Shown piece after piece: positions 31,790 through 41,610 of a stretch of DNA of 64,000 nucleotides. The notes under the pieces are model-generated. The model was not told where the DNA came from. It saw nothing but the letters and a program-made list of their open reading frames with translations, and did not search any database. The DNA lies in assembly GCF_025311495.1 (NCBI RefSeq), contig NZ_CP104398.1:1736001-1800000 (forward strand), given 5' to 3'. Each line of letters begins with the position of its first letter. Positions within the stretch are counted from its first letter, which is position 1. The DNA comes from Limosilactobacillus oris (GTDB taxonomy: Bacteria > Bacillota > Bacilli > Lactobacillales > Lactobacillaceae). The position numbers were made by a program, and so were the translations under genes.

Positions 31790-33439
31790 ATGTTAGATAC
31801 AATTATCCATTTCATGGTCAATAACCAGACCTTCACCCTGTTTATCTGTGTCGCTTTGGGCTTTGCCATCGGCAACTATAAAATTGCCGGGCGGTTCAAC
31901 ATTGGGGCAACGGTGGGAACGCTAATCGTGACTTTGATTGTTGGTCAAATCGGGGCCTTTCCCCGGAACGAGATGCTGGGTACCATCTTCTTCGGGGCCT
32001 TCATGTTTTCTGTTGGCTACCGAATTGGTCCCCAGCTTTTGGTGAGCCTCAAGCTCTTTGGAATCCGCATCGTTATTGCCAGTCTCTTTTGGATGCTGGT
32101 AGCCTTCTTCGTTTCCTGGGGCCTGTTCGTGGCCTTCAAGATTGGGCCGGGGATTGCCGCCGGGGTTATCTCCGGTTCGCTGACCCAGTCCGCGACCGTC
32201 GCCAGCTCCTTGCAGACGATTGGGTCGCTCCCGGTCAGCAACGCCGTTAAGTCAACCTATGAGGCCCAGCTCCCGGTTGCCTACGCCCTGACCTACGTCT
32301 TCGGGACGCTAGGGGTGATTGTTTTCCTCCGGGACATCGCGCCGAAAATCTGCGGGATTACCATTGAGGAACAGGGACCACTGATGGCATGGAAGTATCA
32401 CTTTCATGCTAAAAATCCTAACCCCACCTGGCGCCGGACCTACCGGGTAGCCGCGGATTCGCCGCTGGTCGGCAAAACAATCGTGCAGTTTAACCGCTGG
32501 ACTAACTACCACCTGATTGCGTTAGCCGTCTTTCACCGGGGGACGATGACTGACCACCTGGAGTACGAAATCAAGCCGGGCGACCTGGTGACGGTCATCG
32601 GTTACGCGATTCACTTTGACCGTCTTCACGGCCTTCAGGGAATCAAGGAAGTGTTGACGCCGACGAACGCGCCCAAGGAACGAAAATTCGTCCTTGGTAA
32701 GAACTTTAAGCCGGTTCAATTGGCAATCTTGCGTCAGCACGGTGTGTTCATTAACATCCAGGACCCCAATACCGGGAACGAACAGTTGATTAACCAGCTT
32801 CGCCCCGGCAATGTGATTTCACTGACCGGGAACACCTCGCGAACCGCGAACATCCTGCATAAGATGGGGCGGTGGCACACCAGCGCGGAGGCCATCAATT
32901 ACAGCCTCTTCGCCCTCGGAATCGGTGGTGCTTCCCTTTTAGGAATTCTTGGGCTAAAATTAAATGGTATCCCACTTCAATTGGGTAACGGGACCGCGGC
33001 CCTGATTATGGGACTGGTCCTGAGCTCCTGGATCAACCGCCACCACGACTACAAGTCGATTCCAGAAACGGTCACGACTTTCTGCCAGAGTGTTGGGCTG
33101 ACGATTTTCGTGGGGACGGTTGGTCTCCAGTCGGCCCAAGCCTTTACGTCCGCGGTTAAGTCTTTGGGAGTTGGCGTGTTGGTGGTTGGTGCAATTATCA
33201 CAATTGCACCGCACCTGCTGACTCTGCTCTTTGGCCGCTACGTGTTGCGGATGGAGCCGTTGGCGCTATTGGGAGCCTTGACGGGTTCCGGGACGAGTGC
33301 CGCCTCAATGAGCGAAATCGTTCAAAAGGCGGGGCCAGAAGGGGGCGCCTACTTTGCGGCGGCCTTTACTCCCGCGTTCGTGGTCGGCAATATCGGCATT
33401 ACCCTGCTTGGCCCAATTTTTGTGGCGCTCTTAGCATGA
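31790..33439 (+). CDS. Aspartate:alanine exchanger (AspT/YbjL family) transporter
   Basis: The 549 residues have an N-terminal helix bundle (FICVALGFAIGNYKIAG...), a central soluble part with two TrkA-C-like regions (about 205-370, containing GDLVTVIGY and PGNVISLTGN), and a C-terminal bundle ending ALTGSGTSAASMSEIVQKAG. This is the layout of the AAE family, in which AspT of Tetragenococcus swaps aspartate for alanine. Placed between the D-Asp ligase and the racemase, it probably moves aspartate. No strong ribosome-binding site precedes ATG 31790. Confidence 0.88.
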   Translation: MLDTIIHFMVNNQTFTLFICVALGFAIGNYKIAGRFNIGATVGTLIVTLIVGQIGAFPRNEMLGTIFFGAFMFSVGYRIGPQLLVSLKLFGIRIVIASLFWMLVAFFVSWGLFVAFKIGPGIAAGVISGSLTQSATVASSLQTIGSLPVSNAVKSTYEAQLPVAYALTYVFGTLGVIVFLRDIAPKICGITIEEQGPLMAWKYHFHAKNPNPTWRRTYRVAADSPLVGKTIVQFNRWTNYHLIALAVFHRGTMTDHLEYEIKPGDLVTVIGYAIHFDRLHGLQGIKEVLTPTNAPKERKFVLGKNFKPVQLAILRQHGVFINIQDPNTGNEQLINQLRPGNVISLTGNTSRTANILHKMGRWHTSAEAINYSLFALGIGGASLLGILGLKLNGIPLQLGNGTAALIMGLVLSSWINRHHDYKSIPETVTTFCQSVGLTIFVGTVGLQSAQAFTSAVKSLGVGVLVVGAIITIAPHLLTLLFGRYVLRMEPLALLGALTGSGTSAASMSEIVQKAGPEGGAYFAAAFTPAFVVGNIGITLLGPIFVALLA

Positions 33440-33460
33440 GAAAAGGAAGGCAAACTAATA

Positions 33461-34180
33461 ATGAAAAAGTTCTTTACCGTTTTAGGGGGAATGGGCACGC
33501 TGGCAACCGAGAGTTACGTTCGCCTGCTCGACCAACGGACCCCGATTCACCGCGACCAGGATTACCTGGACTACATTGTTGTCAACCATGCTAGTATCCC
33601 GGATCGGACAGCCTGGATTCTCGACCACAGCCAGCCCGACTATAACAAGGCACTGATTGAGGATATCGAGCAGCAGAGCCTGCTTAACCCAGCGTTTTTC
33701 GTGTTGATTTGCAATACTGCCCACTATGCCTTTGACCAGTTGCAAGCGGCGACGACGATTCCGATTCTCAATATGTTGGAAGAAACGGTTGCCGAAATCA
33801 AGCGGATTAAGCCGGATGCTAAGAAGGTCGGTCTGTTAGCAACCCGGGGAACCGTGGAAGCCGGTTTGTATGACGGCTACATCACTAAGGCGGGTTATGA
33901 AGAAATCAAGCCGACGCCGGAAATCCTTGATATGACCGAGGACTTAATTTACCACGACATCAAGGAAGCTGGCCACTCCGACGGCCAAAAGTACCACGAG
34001 CTGGTCCGCAAAATGGTCGAGGAAGAGGGCGCCGACGTTGTTATTCTGGGATGTACCGAGTTGTCCTATGCCCAGGAGATGAACCCCGAGACAGAGTTTC
34101 CGGTGGCCGATTCCCAGTCGATTATCGTCGACCGTTCCCTGGAACGCGGAATGAAGCTGGAAGGACGGGCAACTAAATAG
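33461..34180 (+). CDS. racD: Aspartate racemase
   Basis: The 239 residues belong to the PLP-independent Asp/Glu racemase family. The two catalytic cysteines are visible as C84 in FVLICNTAHYAF and C197 in VILGCTELSYA. The N-terminal GGMGTLATESYVRLLDQRTP is the aspartate-racemase signature. It makes D-Asp for the cross-bridge ligase encoded upstream. It lies 21 bases after the exchanger gene and has GAAAAGGAAGG upstream. A strong terminator ends the module. Confidence 0.92.
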   Translation: MKKFFTVLGGMGTLATESYVRLLDQRTPIHRDQDYLDYIVVNHASIPDRTAWILDHSQPDYNKALIEDIEQQSLLNPAFFVLICNTAHYAFDQLQAATTIPILNMLEETVAEIKRIKPDAKKVGLLATRGTVEAGLYDGYITKAGYEEIKPTPEILDMTEDLIYHDIKEAGHSDGQKYHELVRKMVEEEGADVVILGCTELSYAQEMNPETEFPVADSQSIIVDRSLERGMKLEGRATK

Positions 34181-34197
34181 TTTTTTGCAGAGGATGA

Positions 34198-34240
34198 ACA
34201 AACACCCCAACCGGCTGGCAGGTTGGGGTGTTTGTCTTTC
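34198..34240 (+). terminator. Terminator after racD
   Basis: ACAAACACCCCAACC (34198-34212) pairs perfectly with GGTTGGGGTGTTTGT (34221-34235). Confidence 0.92.
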
Positions 34241-34247
34241 GACGTGA

Positions 34248-34469
34248 AATTAGCCGCTGGGAACACCCGCTGATGGTGCTTTAATGCCAGGTAGCCGTTT
34301 GCGGATGGGAAAGCTGGCTCGTTTGATTGCCAACGGTCGGTTAGATCCATCACTAATGATTGCCCACAAGTTCGACGGCTTTAAAAAGATTCTGGACGCG
34401 CTGGAACGAATGCATAATAAGCCAGCAAACCTAATCAAGCCAGTGGTTTACTGTGATGACATTGATTAA
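34248..34469 (+). pseudogene. C-terminal remnant of a zinc-type alcohol dehydrogenase
   Basis: The frame ending at TAA 34467-34469 encodes LARLIANGRLDPSLMIAHKF, then FKKILDALERM and NLIKPVV. This is the last third-to-quarter of medium-chain NAD(P)-dependent alcohol dehydrogenases. An in-frame stop lies just upstream, and no catalytic or cofactor-binding part remains. It ends before its own hairpin terminator, so the gene tail and its terminator survived while the rest was lost. Confidence 0.75.
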
Positions 34470-34485
34470 ATAATAACTGAATTTA

Positions 34486-34534
34486 TACAAACCGCCTGGA
34501 GCGAAGCAAATTCGTTAACGGGCGGTTTGTATTT
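34486..34534 (+). terminator. Terminator of the alcohol dehydrogenase remnant
   Basis: TACAAACCGCC (34486-34496) pairs with GGCGGTTTGTA (34521-34531), followed by TTT. Confidence 0.8.
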
Positions 34535-34554
34535 GGCCAGATAAGCAAGTTAGT

Positions 34555-34570
34555 ATTGGTCTAGATAACT
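34555..34570. promoter_or_regulatory. Likely dre-type operator of the GntR regulator
   Basis: ATTGGTCTAGATAACT agrees at 13 of 16 positions with the DasR/NagR dre consensus as I remember it (ACTGGTCTAGACCACT). It overlaps a possible -35 (TTGGTC) with TAGAAT at 34581-34586 downstream, so the regulator would repress itself. Confidence 0.6.
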
Positions 34571-34632
34571 GGAAAAGTGGTAGAATAAGACGAAGCATGA
34601 CAGAGAACTGTATTGGCACGAGGAGGAATACG

Positions 34633-35334
34633 ATGGGTTCACCGGTTTACATTCAAATACACAACCAGCTGCGAGAGAACATCGAAAACGATAAGTGGCG
34701 GGTCGGTCAAAAAATCCCGGCAGAACGGGAACTAGCTAGCCAGTTTAACGTTAGCCGAATGACCTTGCGCCAGGCAATCCAAGCCCTGGTCGACGAGGGA
34801 ATCCTGGAACGCCGAGTCGGGTCAGGAACTTTCGTGGCTAACCGCAAGGTCCAGGAAAAAATGGCCGGGGTGACCAGCTTTACCGAATTAATGCTGGCAG
34901 CCGGGAAGACGCCGTCTAGCAAGACCATTTCCTACCACTTGACGGTCCCCTCCCAGACTGAAATCGAAAAATTAAAGTTGCCGGCAGGGGAGCAGGTCCT
35001 GCGGATGGAGCGGGTTCGGTCTGGAAATGATGTCCCGATTTGCTATGAAATTGCCACAGTGCCCGCTGCCTTGGTCAAAGATTTTAGCCGGGATGAGATT
35101 ACCAGCTCTTTTTACCGGACGTTGGAGCAAAAGGCCCACCTCTACCCGGGCCACGCGACCCAGCATATTTCCGCAACCAAGGCGACGGAACGGATTGCTA
35201 CTTACTTAGATGTTAAACGGGGGGACCCGCTCCTGCGGATGACCCAGCTCTCCTATTTGCAGGATGGCCGCCCGTTTGAGTACGTTCACACCCAGTACGT
35301 TGGCTCCCGCTTTGAGTTTGTCCTCGAAAAATAA
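34633..35334 (+). CDS. GntR/HutC-family regulator (NagR/YvoA-like)
   Basis: The 233 residues have an N-terminal winged helix-turn-helix (PVYIQIHNQLRENIE, then PAERELASQFNVSRMTLRQA) and a C-terminal UTRA ligand domain (from about residue 85). ATG 34633 follows GAGGAGGAA; a longer frame to 34597 has no such site. YvoA/NagR proteins sense phosphorylated aminosugars, and the dre-like site upstream supports this subtype. No aminosugar gene is adjacent, so its regulon must lie elsewhere. Confidence 0.85.
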   Translation: MGSPVYIQIHNQLRENIENDKWRVGQKIPAERELASQFNVSRMTLRQAIQALVDEGILERRVGSGTFVANRKVQEKMAGVTSFTELMLAAGKTPSSKTISYHLTVPSQTEIEKLKLPAGEQVLRMERVRSGNDVPICYEIATVPAALVKDFSRDEITSSFYRTLEQKAHLYPGHATQHISATKATERIATYLDVKRGDPLLRMTQLSYLQDGRPFEYVHTQYVGSRFEFVLEK

Positions 35335-35478
35335 GGGGGGCAGGACGAGCCCGCCGTTTTAACGCGGGTGCCGTGTCGGTGACCGCTGAAAGGGGGTAGG
35401 AATTAATACCCCGCTCTGCTATATTAAAAATAATTTTTACTACCGCTTTGTTAACCATATTGAAGGGAATGTAGGACA

Positions 35479-36945
35479 ATGAAATTTGATTATCCAGATG
35501 ATAGCCTTGCTTTGCACACCGATGCCTACGAGCTTAGCATGATGCAGACCTACTGGAAACAGGGGATGGGCAACCGTCGGGCAGTGTTTGAGGCTTTCTT
35601 CCGGAAAATGCCGTTTAACAATGGCTATGCCGTGTACGTTGGACTGGATCACATTATCCGTTACATCAAGAATCTGCACTTTACGGCTAGCGACATCGAC
35701 TATCTCAAGTCGACTGGTCAGTTTGACAATGACTTCCTGGAATACCTCCGTGACTTCCGTTTTACGGGCTCGCTCCGCAGTTTTGAGGAAGGGGACTTTG
35801 TCTTTAACCACGAACCAATTTTGCAGGTGGACGCGCCGATGATTGAGGCCCAGCTGGTGGAGACCGCAATTTTAAACATCCTCAACTACCAGATTATGAT
35901 TGCGACGAAGGCGTCCCGGATCCGTTCCGTGGTTGGAGACCAGAGTGTCATGGAATTCGGGACCCGGCGTGCCCAGGAACTTGATGCGTCGATTTGGGGA
36001 ACACGGGCGGCCTACATCGGTGGGTTTAACGCCACCAGTAATGTCCGGGCCGGTAAACTCTTTGGAATCCCGATTTCTGGAACCCACGCCCACGCACTTG
36101 TCCAGGCCTACATGAACGACTACGATGCCTTTAAGGCCTATGCCCAGACCCACCACGACTGCGTCTTCCTGGTGGATACCTTTGACACGCTCAAGAGCGG
36201 GGTACCAAACGCCATCAAGGTCGCGAAGGAATTCGGTGATAAGATTAACTTCCAGGGGGTCCGGATCGACAGTGGTGACATGGCCTACCTATCTAAGCGG
36301 GTGCGGACCATGCTGGACGAGGCCGGCTTCCCGGACGCCAAGATTTTTGCCTCCAACGGCCTGGATGAAAAGACGATTCAGAACTTAAAGATGCAGGGGG
36401 CCAAGATTGACGTCTGGGGAATCGGGACCAAGCTGATTACCGCCTACGACCAGCCAACCCTGGGGGCGGTTTACAAGCTGGTTGCCTTTGAAAACGAGTA
36501 TGGCGAGATGGTCGACACCATCAAGATTTCTAACAACGTCGGCAAGATGTCGACACCAGGCAAGAAGCAGGTTTGGCGGATCAACGACCGCTTAGATGGT
36601 AAGAGCGAGGGTGACTACATTACCCTCGCTGACGAGGACCCGCGCAAACTCAGTCAGATCAACATGTTCAACCCGCAGTTCCCACTCCAGCAAAAGGACG
36701 TCAGTGACTTTACCGCGCGGCCAATGCTCAAGGACATCTGGCGGGATGGCGAGTTTGTCTATACTGAACCAAGCCTGGAGGAAATCAGGGACCACCGAAT
36801 TGAGAGTCTGGCAGCGCTTTGGGACGAGTACAAGCGGGACCTTAACCCTGAGGTCTACCCGGTCGACTTGTCACGGCGTTGCTACGACAACAAGATGAAG
36901 CTGATTCACCAGGTCAACGAGTATGTTAAGGGACTCGATAATTAA
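35479..36945 (+). CDS. pncB: Nicotinate phosphoribosyltransferase
   Basis: The enzyme makes nicotinate mononucleotide from nicotinate and PRPP, the entry step of NAD salvage. The 488 residues show the family landmarks [13 protein letters not shown] near the N-terminus, EFGTRRAQ, and GTHAHALVQ with the catalytic-region His. [12 protein letters not shown] and [15 protein letters not shown] follow further on. Length is normal. AAGGGAATGTAGGAC precedes ATG 35479. nadE follows after 11 bases; the two form a salvage operon. Confidence 0.95.
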   Translation: MKFDYPDDSLALHTDAYELSMMQTYWKQGMGNRRAVFEAFFRKMPFNNGYAVYVGLDHIIRYIKNLHFTASDIDYLKSTGQFDNDFLEYLRDFRFTGSLRSFEEGDFVFNHEPILQVDAPMIEAQLVETAILNILNYQIMIATKASRIRSVVGDQSVMEFGTRRAQELDASIWGTRAAYIGGFNATSNVRAGKLFGIPISGTHAHALVQAYMNDYDAFKAYAQTHHDCVFLVDTFDTLKSGVPNAIKVAKEFGDKINFQGVRIDSGDMAYLSKRVRTMLDEAGFPDAKIFASNGLDEKTIQNLKMQGAKIDVWGIGTKLITAYDQPTLGAVYKLVAFENEYGEMVDTIKISNNVGKMSTPGKKQVWRINDRLDGKSEGDYITLADEDPRKLSQINMFNPQFPLQQKDVSDFTARPMLKDIWRDGEFVYTEPSLEEIRDHRIESLAALWDEYKRDLNPEVYPVDLSRRCYDNKMKLIHQVNEYVKGLDN

Positions 36946-36956
36946 GGAGAAGGAAA

Positions 36957-37784
36957 ATGCGGCAGTTACAAAAATCAATTATTAATACGTTGAAGGTGAA
37001 GCCCCAAATTGACCCGCAAGAGGAAGTGGACAAGCGGGTTCAATTTATCAGTGAGTTTTTGCAGAAGACGGGGATGACGACCCTAGTTCTGGGGATTTCC
37101 GGGGGGCAGGACTCGTCCTTGGCAGGGCGGTTATGTCAATTGGCCGTGGAAAAGCTGCGGCAAGAAGCACCGGACAAGCACTACCAATTCATCGCGGTCC
37201 GGCTGCCATATGGCGAACAGGCGGATGAATCTGACGCCATGAAAGCAATTAATGATTTCATCAAGCCTGACCAGACACTGCGGGTCAATATTAAGCCGGC
37301 GACCGACGCCATGGTTGCGGCTGTCGAAGCGGCGGGGGCCCAGATCAGTGATTTCAACAAGGGGAACATCAAGGCCCGGGAACGGATGATCGTCCAGTAC
37401 GCGATTGCTAGCGCTAACCACGGTGCCGTTGTGGGAACCGACCACGCGGCCGAGGCGGTCACCGGTTTCTACACCAAATTCGGTGATGGCGGTGCCGACA
37501 TTACCCCCTTGTCCGGGTTGGACAAGCGTCAAGGGAAGGCCCTGCTGGAATACCTTCAGGCGCCCAAGTCGCTCTACGAAAAGGTGCCGACCGCGGACCT
37601 GGAAGACGACCAGCCAATGCGCCCCGACGAAGAAGCGCTGGGCGTTTGCTATGAGGATATTGATAACTATCTTGAGGGCCACCAGATTGCCGATAAGGTT
37701 GCTGAAAAAATCGAGGACTGGTACAAGAAGACGCGGCATAAGCGCCACCAGCCGATTAGTCCGCTCGATTCCTGGTGGAAGTAG
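36957..37784 (+). CDS. nadE: NH3-dependent NAD+ synthetase
   Basis: The enzyme amidates deamido-NAD to NAD using ammonia and ATP. The 275 residues carry the N-type ATP pyrophosphatase P-loop SGGQDSS near residue 48, RMIVQYAIA, and [13 protein letters not shown](Y)TKFGDGG, all typical. No glutaminase domain is fused, so it is the short ammonia-using form. It is co-transcribed with pncB; tex follows after 19 bases and may be on the same transcript. Confidence 0.96.
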   Translation: MRQLQKSIINTLKVKPQIDPQEEVDKRVQFISEFLQKTGMTTLVLGISGGQDSSLAGRLCQLAVEKLRQEAPDKHYQFIAVRLPYGEQADESDAMKAINDFIKPDQTLRVNIKPATDAMVAAVEAAGAQISDFNKGNIKARERMIVQYAIASANHGAVVGTDHAAEAVTGFYTKFGDGGADITPLSGLDKRQGKALLEYLQAPKSLYEKVPTADLEDDQPMRPDEEALGVCYEDIDNYLEGHQIADKVAEKIEDWYKKTRHKRHQPISPLDSWWK

Positions 37785-37803
37785 TTTTTAGACGGAGGAC
37801 TTA

Positions 37804-39978
37804 ATGGATCAACAAATTGTTCAATTAGTAAGTCAGCAGCTGCCCAAGCTGCGGCAAAAACAGGTCAGCGCGGCCCTGCAGCTGATGGACGAAGGGAATA
37901 CGATTCCCTTTATCGCGCGGTACCGGAAGGAAATGACGGGAACCCTGGATGAAGTCCAGCTGCAAGAAATCCGCGACCAGTACCACCACGTTACCAGCCT
38001 GCGCGAACGTCAGGAAACGGTGGTTAACAAGATTAAGGAGCAGGGGAAGCTGACTCCTGCCCTAGAAAAGCAGATCCGTGTTGCCACCGACCTCCAAACG
38101 GTGGAGGATCTCTACCTGCCCTACAAACAAAAACGGCAGACCAAGGCCCAGAAGGCCAAGGCAGCGGGACTGGCACCGCTGGCAAACTGGCTGCTGACCT
38201 ACCCTGATGGCGAGCTGACGACTAAGGCAGCCGAATTTGTCAACGATGACGTTGAGAGTCCGGAGGCAGCCCTTGCCGGGGCCCACGAAATTCTGGCCGA
38301 GGCCATCTCCGAGATGGTAACCGTCCGGGCTTGGTTGCGGAACTTTACCCACAACCACGGCCAGCTGGTCACCAGCCTGAAGAAGGATGGCGAGGAAAAG
38401 GACGAGCTGAAGACCTATAAGCAGTACTACGATTTTACCGGTGCGGTAAAGGACCTGAATTCCTACCAGGTGCTCGCCATTAACCGGGGCGAGAAGGAAG
38501 ACGTTTTGTCCGTTAAGCTGGCGGTCGATGAGAAAGCCGTCCTGAACTACCTCAAGTTCCGCCTGATCCGGACAAAGAAGGAGAACCAGGCGACAAACTT
38601 TATTGAGGAGGCTGCGGCCGACGCCTACAAGCGTTTCTTGGGCCCAGCCATCGAGCGGGAACTGCGGCGGCAACTAACGGATGACGCTGACCAGCAGGCC
38701 ATCAAGGTCTTTGGTGAAAACCTTTACCACCTGCTGATGCAGGCGCCAATCAAGGGCAAGGTCGTGCTCGGCTTCGACCCCGCCTACCGGACTGGTTGTA
38801 AACTTGCGGTCCTGGATGAGAACGGTAAATTTCTGACTAAAGCGGTCATCTACCCCCACAAGCCGGCACCGGAGAAGCAACGGGCCGCTGCGGAGGGCGA
38901 GTTCATTGACCTGCTGGAGAAGTACCACGTCGAGATGATTGCGATTGGCAACGGGACTGCCAGCCGGGAGTCCGAACAGTTCGTGGCGGCGGCGCTCAAG
39001 AAGATTGACCGCCCGGTTTACTACGTAATTGTCAATGAAGCGGGGGCCTCTGTTTACTCCGCAAGCCAGGAAGCCCGGGATGAGTTCCCAGACCTGCATG
39101 TCGAGCAGCGGAGTGCAATCTCCATTGGTCGCCGGCTCCAGGATCCGCTGGCGGAATTGGTCAAGATTGACCCGCAGTCGATCGGGGTTGGACAGTACCA
39201 GCACGACTTGCCGAAGAAGGAGCTGAGCGGTGAACTGGACGCTATCGTGGAACGGGCGGTCAATCGGGTCGGGGTCAACCTGAATACTGCCAGCTACCAG
39301 CTGCTTAGCCAGATTTCCGGCCTGAACAAGACGATTGCCAAAAACATCGTTAAGTACCGGGATGACAACGGCCGCTACACCAACCGTCAACAGCTCAAGG
39401 ATGTGCCACGGCTAGGCCCGAAAGCCTTCCAACAGTCGGTTGGTTTCTTGCGAATCGTCAACGGGGAGAACCCGCTCGATAACACCGATGTCCACCCGGA
39501 GAGCTACCCAATCGCGGCGGCAATGATGGAAAAGGCGGACGTGGCGGTTGCTGACCTGGGAACGCCGGCAGCGACTAAGCGGATCCGGCAGTTGGATCCG
39601 GCGGAATTTACGACCGCTAAGGCTGGAACGGCGACCGTTAACGATATCGTGGCTTCACTGCAAAAGCCGGGCCGTGACCTGCGTGATTCGATGCCGGCAC
39701 CATTGCTGCGCCACGATGTAATGACGATTGAGGATTTGAAACCGGGGATGCAGCTCCAGGGAACTGTCCGGAACGTGGTCGATTTCGGCGCCTTTGTGGA
39801 TATTGGGGTCAAGCATGACGGCCTGGTTCACATTTCGAAGATGACCAAGAAGTTTACCCGTGATCCACGGTCCGTTGTTTCCGTCGGCGATATCGTCGAC
39901 GTGTGGATTGACAGCGTTGATTTGAAACGGCAGCGAATCCAGCTGACCATGCTGAAGCCGGCGACCGTGGATGAATAA
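37804..39978 (+). CDS. tex: Tex-family RNA-binding protein
   Basis: The 724 residues contain the Tex N-terminal helix-turn-helix region (GNTIPFIARYRKEMTG near residue 30) and a YqgF-like domain (VVLGFDPAYRTGCKLAVLD near 318). A helix-hairpin-helix region (VGVNLNTASYQLLSQISGLN) and a C-terminal S1 domain (about 645-715, GTVRNVVDFGAFVDIGVKHDGLVHIS) follow. The protein binds nucleic acid and influences transcription in other bacteria. GGAGGAC lies before ATG 37804. Its end overlaps the next gene by eight bases. Confidence 0.95.
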   Translation: MDQQIVQLVSQQLPKLRQKQVSAALQLMDEGNTIPFIARYRKEMTGTLDEVQLQEIRDQYHHVTSLRERQETVVNKIKEQGKLTPALEKQIRVATDLQTVEDLYLPYKQKRQTKAQKAKAAGLAPLANWLLTYPDGELTTKAAEFVNDDVESPEAALAGAHEILAEAISEMVTVRAWLRNFTHNHGQLVTSLKKDGEEKDELKTYKQYYDFTGAVKDLNSYQVLAINRGEKEDVLSVKLAVDEKAVLNYLKFRLIRTKKENQATNFIEEAAADAYKRFLGPAIERELRRQLTDDADQQAIKVFGENLYHLLMQAPIKGKVVLGFDPAYRTGCKLAVLDENGKFLTKAVIYPHKPAPEKQRAAAEGEFIDLLEKYHVEMIAIGNGTASRESEQFVAAALKKIDRPVYYVIVNEAGASVYSASQEARDEFPDLHVEQRSAISIGRRLQDPLAELVKIDPQSIGVGQYQHDLPKKELSGELDAIVERAVNRVGVNLNTASYQLLSQISGLNKTIAKNIVKYRDDNGRYTNRQQLKDVPRLGPKAFQQSVGFLRIVNGENPLDNTDVHPESYPIAAAMMEKADVAVADLGTPAATKRIRQLDPAEFTTAKAGTATVNDIVASLQKPGRDLRDSMPAPLLRHDVMTIEDLKPGMQLQGTVRNVVDFGAFVDIGVKHDGLVHISKMTKKFTRDPRSVVSVGDIVDVWIDSVDLKRQRIQLTMLKPATVDE

Positions 39979-40420
39979 CGCGGACCTGCAACGCCTGACT
40001 GAGGAGTGGTCACTGGCGGCGTTTCACCGGCCGTTTACCCACCGGATTTTCTTTAACGCCCGTCTCAAGACGACCGGGGGCCGCTACCATTTGGATGACG
40101 GTCATATTGATATCAACCCGCTGATGTATACGGAGTTTGACCTGGCAAACCTGAAGCGGGTGGTGCTTCATGAATTATGTCACTACCACCTCCACCAGAC
40201 TGGCCAGGACTACCGCCACCGGAGCGCCGCCTTTCGAACCCTGCTGGCCCAGGTTGGTGGTTCCCGCTACGCACCGCCGACCAGCAAGACCCGGCCACGC
40301 AAGGTAAAGTGGCTCTACCAGTGCTCAGGCTGCGGGATTACGATTAGCCGCCAGCGCCGCTTTAATACCCGGCGTTATGTCTGCCGGCGCTGCGGTCACC
40401 ACTTTTACCTAAAAAAATAA
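39971..40420 (+). CDS. SprT-like zinc protein
   Basis: The 149 residues contain the zinc metalloprotease-like motif HELCHYHLH (H67, E68, H71) and a C-terminal zinc ribbon (CSGCG near 117 and CRRCG near 137). This is the SprT/YdcK layout. A peptidase function has not been shown for the bacterial short forms that I know of. It overlaps the end of tex by eight bases, a linkage frequent in lactobacilli. Confidence 0.9.
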   Translation: MNNADLQRLTEEWSLAAFHRPFTHRIFFNARLKTTGGRYHLDDGHIDINPLMYTEFDLANLKRVVLHELCHYHLHQTGQDYRHRSAAFRTLLAQVGGSRYAPPTSKTRPRKVKWLYQCSGCGITISRQRRFNTRRYVCRRCGHHFYLKK

Positions 40421-40429
40421 AAAAGGGGC

Positions 40430-40458
40430 TTGTCAACAAGTAGCCAGCTTGCTATAAT
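40430..40458 (+). promoter_or_regulatory. Promoter of tRNA-Leu
   Basis: TTGTCA (40430-40435), a 17-bp spacer and TATAAT (40453-40458). Confidence 0.8.
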
Positions 40459-40471
40459 ACTATTTGTTGAC

Positions 40472-40556
40472 GCGGCCATGGCGGAATTGGCAGACGCGTA
40501 AGATTAAGGATCTTATGGTCGTTTAGACCGTGGAGGTTCAAGTCCTCTTGGCCGCA
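40472..40556 (+). tRNA. tRNA-Leu (AAG)
   Basis: Acceptor GCGGCCA pairs with TGGCCGC, the anticodon loop TTAAGGA reads leucine (CTT), and there is a long class II variable arm. Confidence 0.95.
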
Positions 40557-40563
40557 CTACTAA

Positions 40564-40603
40564 GAACACCCGACTGATTTAATTATCGGTTGGGTGTTTT
40601 TTT
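40564..40603 (+). terminator. Terminator after tRNA-Leu
   Basis: AACACCCGACTGAT pairs, with minor mismatches, with ATCGGTTGGGTGTT, followed by T7. Confidence 0.88.
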
Positions 40604-40813
40604 GCGTTAACTTTAAAATACGTACGTTTTTTGTGGGTAGATGAAATTTTGAAGGGTTATCAGAGGCCGGTATGATGGTTGTTGGCCTTCCTTGTTTGCA
40701 TAGGATTAATTTTAAGGAGTGAGTGAGCTAAAGCAGGCATAGTAAGGTAGCCGGTTTCTGCTGTATAATTACTTACAGAGAATTTAAAAAGAAGGTAGCC
40801 TAAGAAGGAAATG

Positions 40814-41344
40814 AAAATGATGGAAACTAATTTTGATAATTACCCTTCTAAATACGCAGAAATTGGTAAATCAGGACAGCAGGCGGAAAGTATACTGTAT
40901 CAAGCACCAAGAAATGCAGTCCAAGGATTACGTGTACAGGTGGAAATATTCCTTGGCTAAAGACTGGTGATTTTAATGATGGGGTTATTGAAAATATAAC
41001 TGAAACAATTACGGAATTAGGTGTTAAGAATTCATCTGTAAAAGTTAATAAATCTGGTAATGTTTTAATAGTAATGTACAGTGCTGCTATCGGAAAACTT
41101 GGAATTGTAAGTCAAAAAGAATTAGTAACCAACCAAGCTGGTTGTGGATGTACTCCTTACGAGGGAATTTATAATTGGGTTTTGTTTTATTATCTTTTAG
41201 CCTCTAGAAATTGATTAATTGGTTTAGAAACTGGTGGTGCGCAGCCTAATATCTCTAAGAAAAAATTGAAGATTTCTGCTTCCCGTTACCATCGTTAGCT
41301 GGGCAAAGACGAATTGTTTCAAAAGTGGAACAATTATTTAATTT
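40814..41344 (+). pseudogene. hsdS: Decayed type I restriction specificity subunit (hsdS) fragment
   Basis: Read across three frames, this stretch gives a target-recognition half of HsdS: GGNIPWLKTGDFND, then NVLIVMYSAAIGKLGIV, GIYNWVLFYYLL, TGGAQPNIS, and finally LAGQRRIVSKVEQLFNLI. The start frame is lost near 40880. A TGA replaces Trp after LLASRN near 41212, and another base is missing near 41265. No methylase or endonuclease gene is adjacent. AT-richer composition than the neighbours fits foreign origin. It is the dead remnant of a defence locus. Confidence 0.8.
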
Positions 41345-41436
41345 AATAAGCTAAAATTGAATTTACAAATGTATAAAAAATTAGCCTCAAGTATAACAAA
41401 GGCATATATTTAGGCTGAGCAGAGGAGATGATTATT

Positions 41437-41610
41437 ATGGATAAAGCAACTGAATTTTACGATTGGTTCCACAATTTAACGCCTGCGGAGATTAAACGGA
41501 TGGCTGATAACGAACCGAACGAAGATAAAAGGTTGTTCCTCTATGATTTATTAAATTCTAGGCTGCGAGAAGTCCAAAAACCAATCATTGAAGGGAAGTT
41601 TGTCCTCTAA
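41437..41610 (+). CDS. Short putative antitoxin
   Basis: The 57-residue acidic protein starts at ATG 41437, nine bases after AGAGGAG, and overlaps the next start (TAATG). Small acidic proteins in this position commonly neutralise zeta-type kinases. The partner downstream is frameshifted, so this may be an orphan antitoxin. Assigned by position and size only. Confidence 0.6.
   Translation: MDKATEFYDWFHNLTPAEIKRMADNEPNEDKRLFLYDLLNSRLREVQKPIIEGKFVL

Noticed and set aside
38674-39390. 238-codon open frame on the minus strand
   Set aside because: It mirrors tex on the opposite strand and has no ribosome-binding site. The high-GC third codon positions of the real gene create it. The same applies to frames opposite lacL, lysS, nadE and the racD region.
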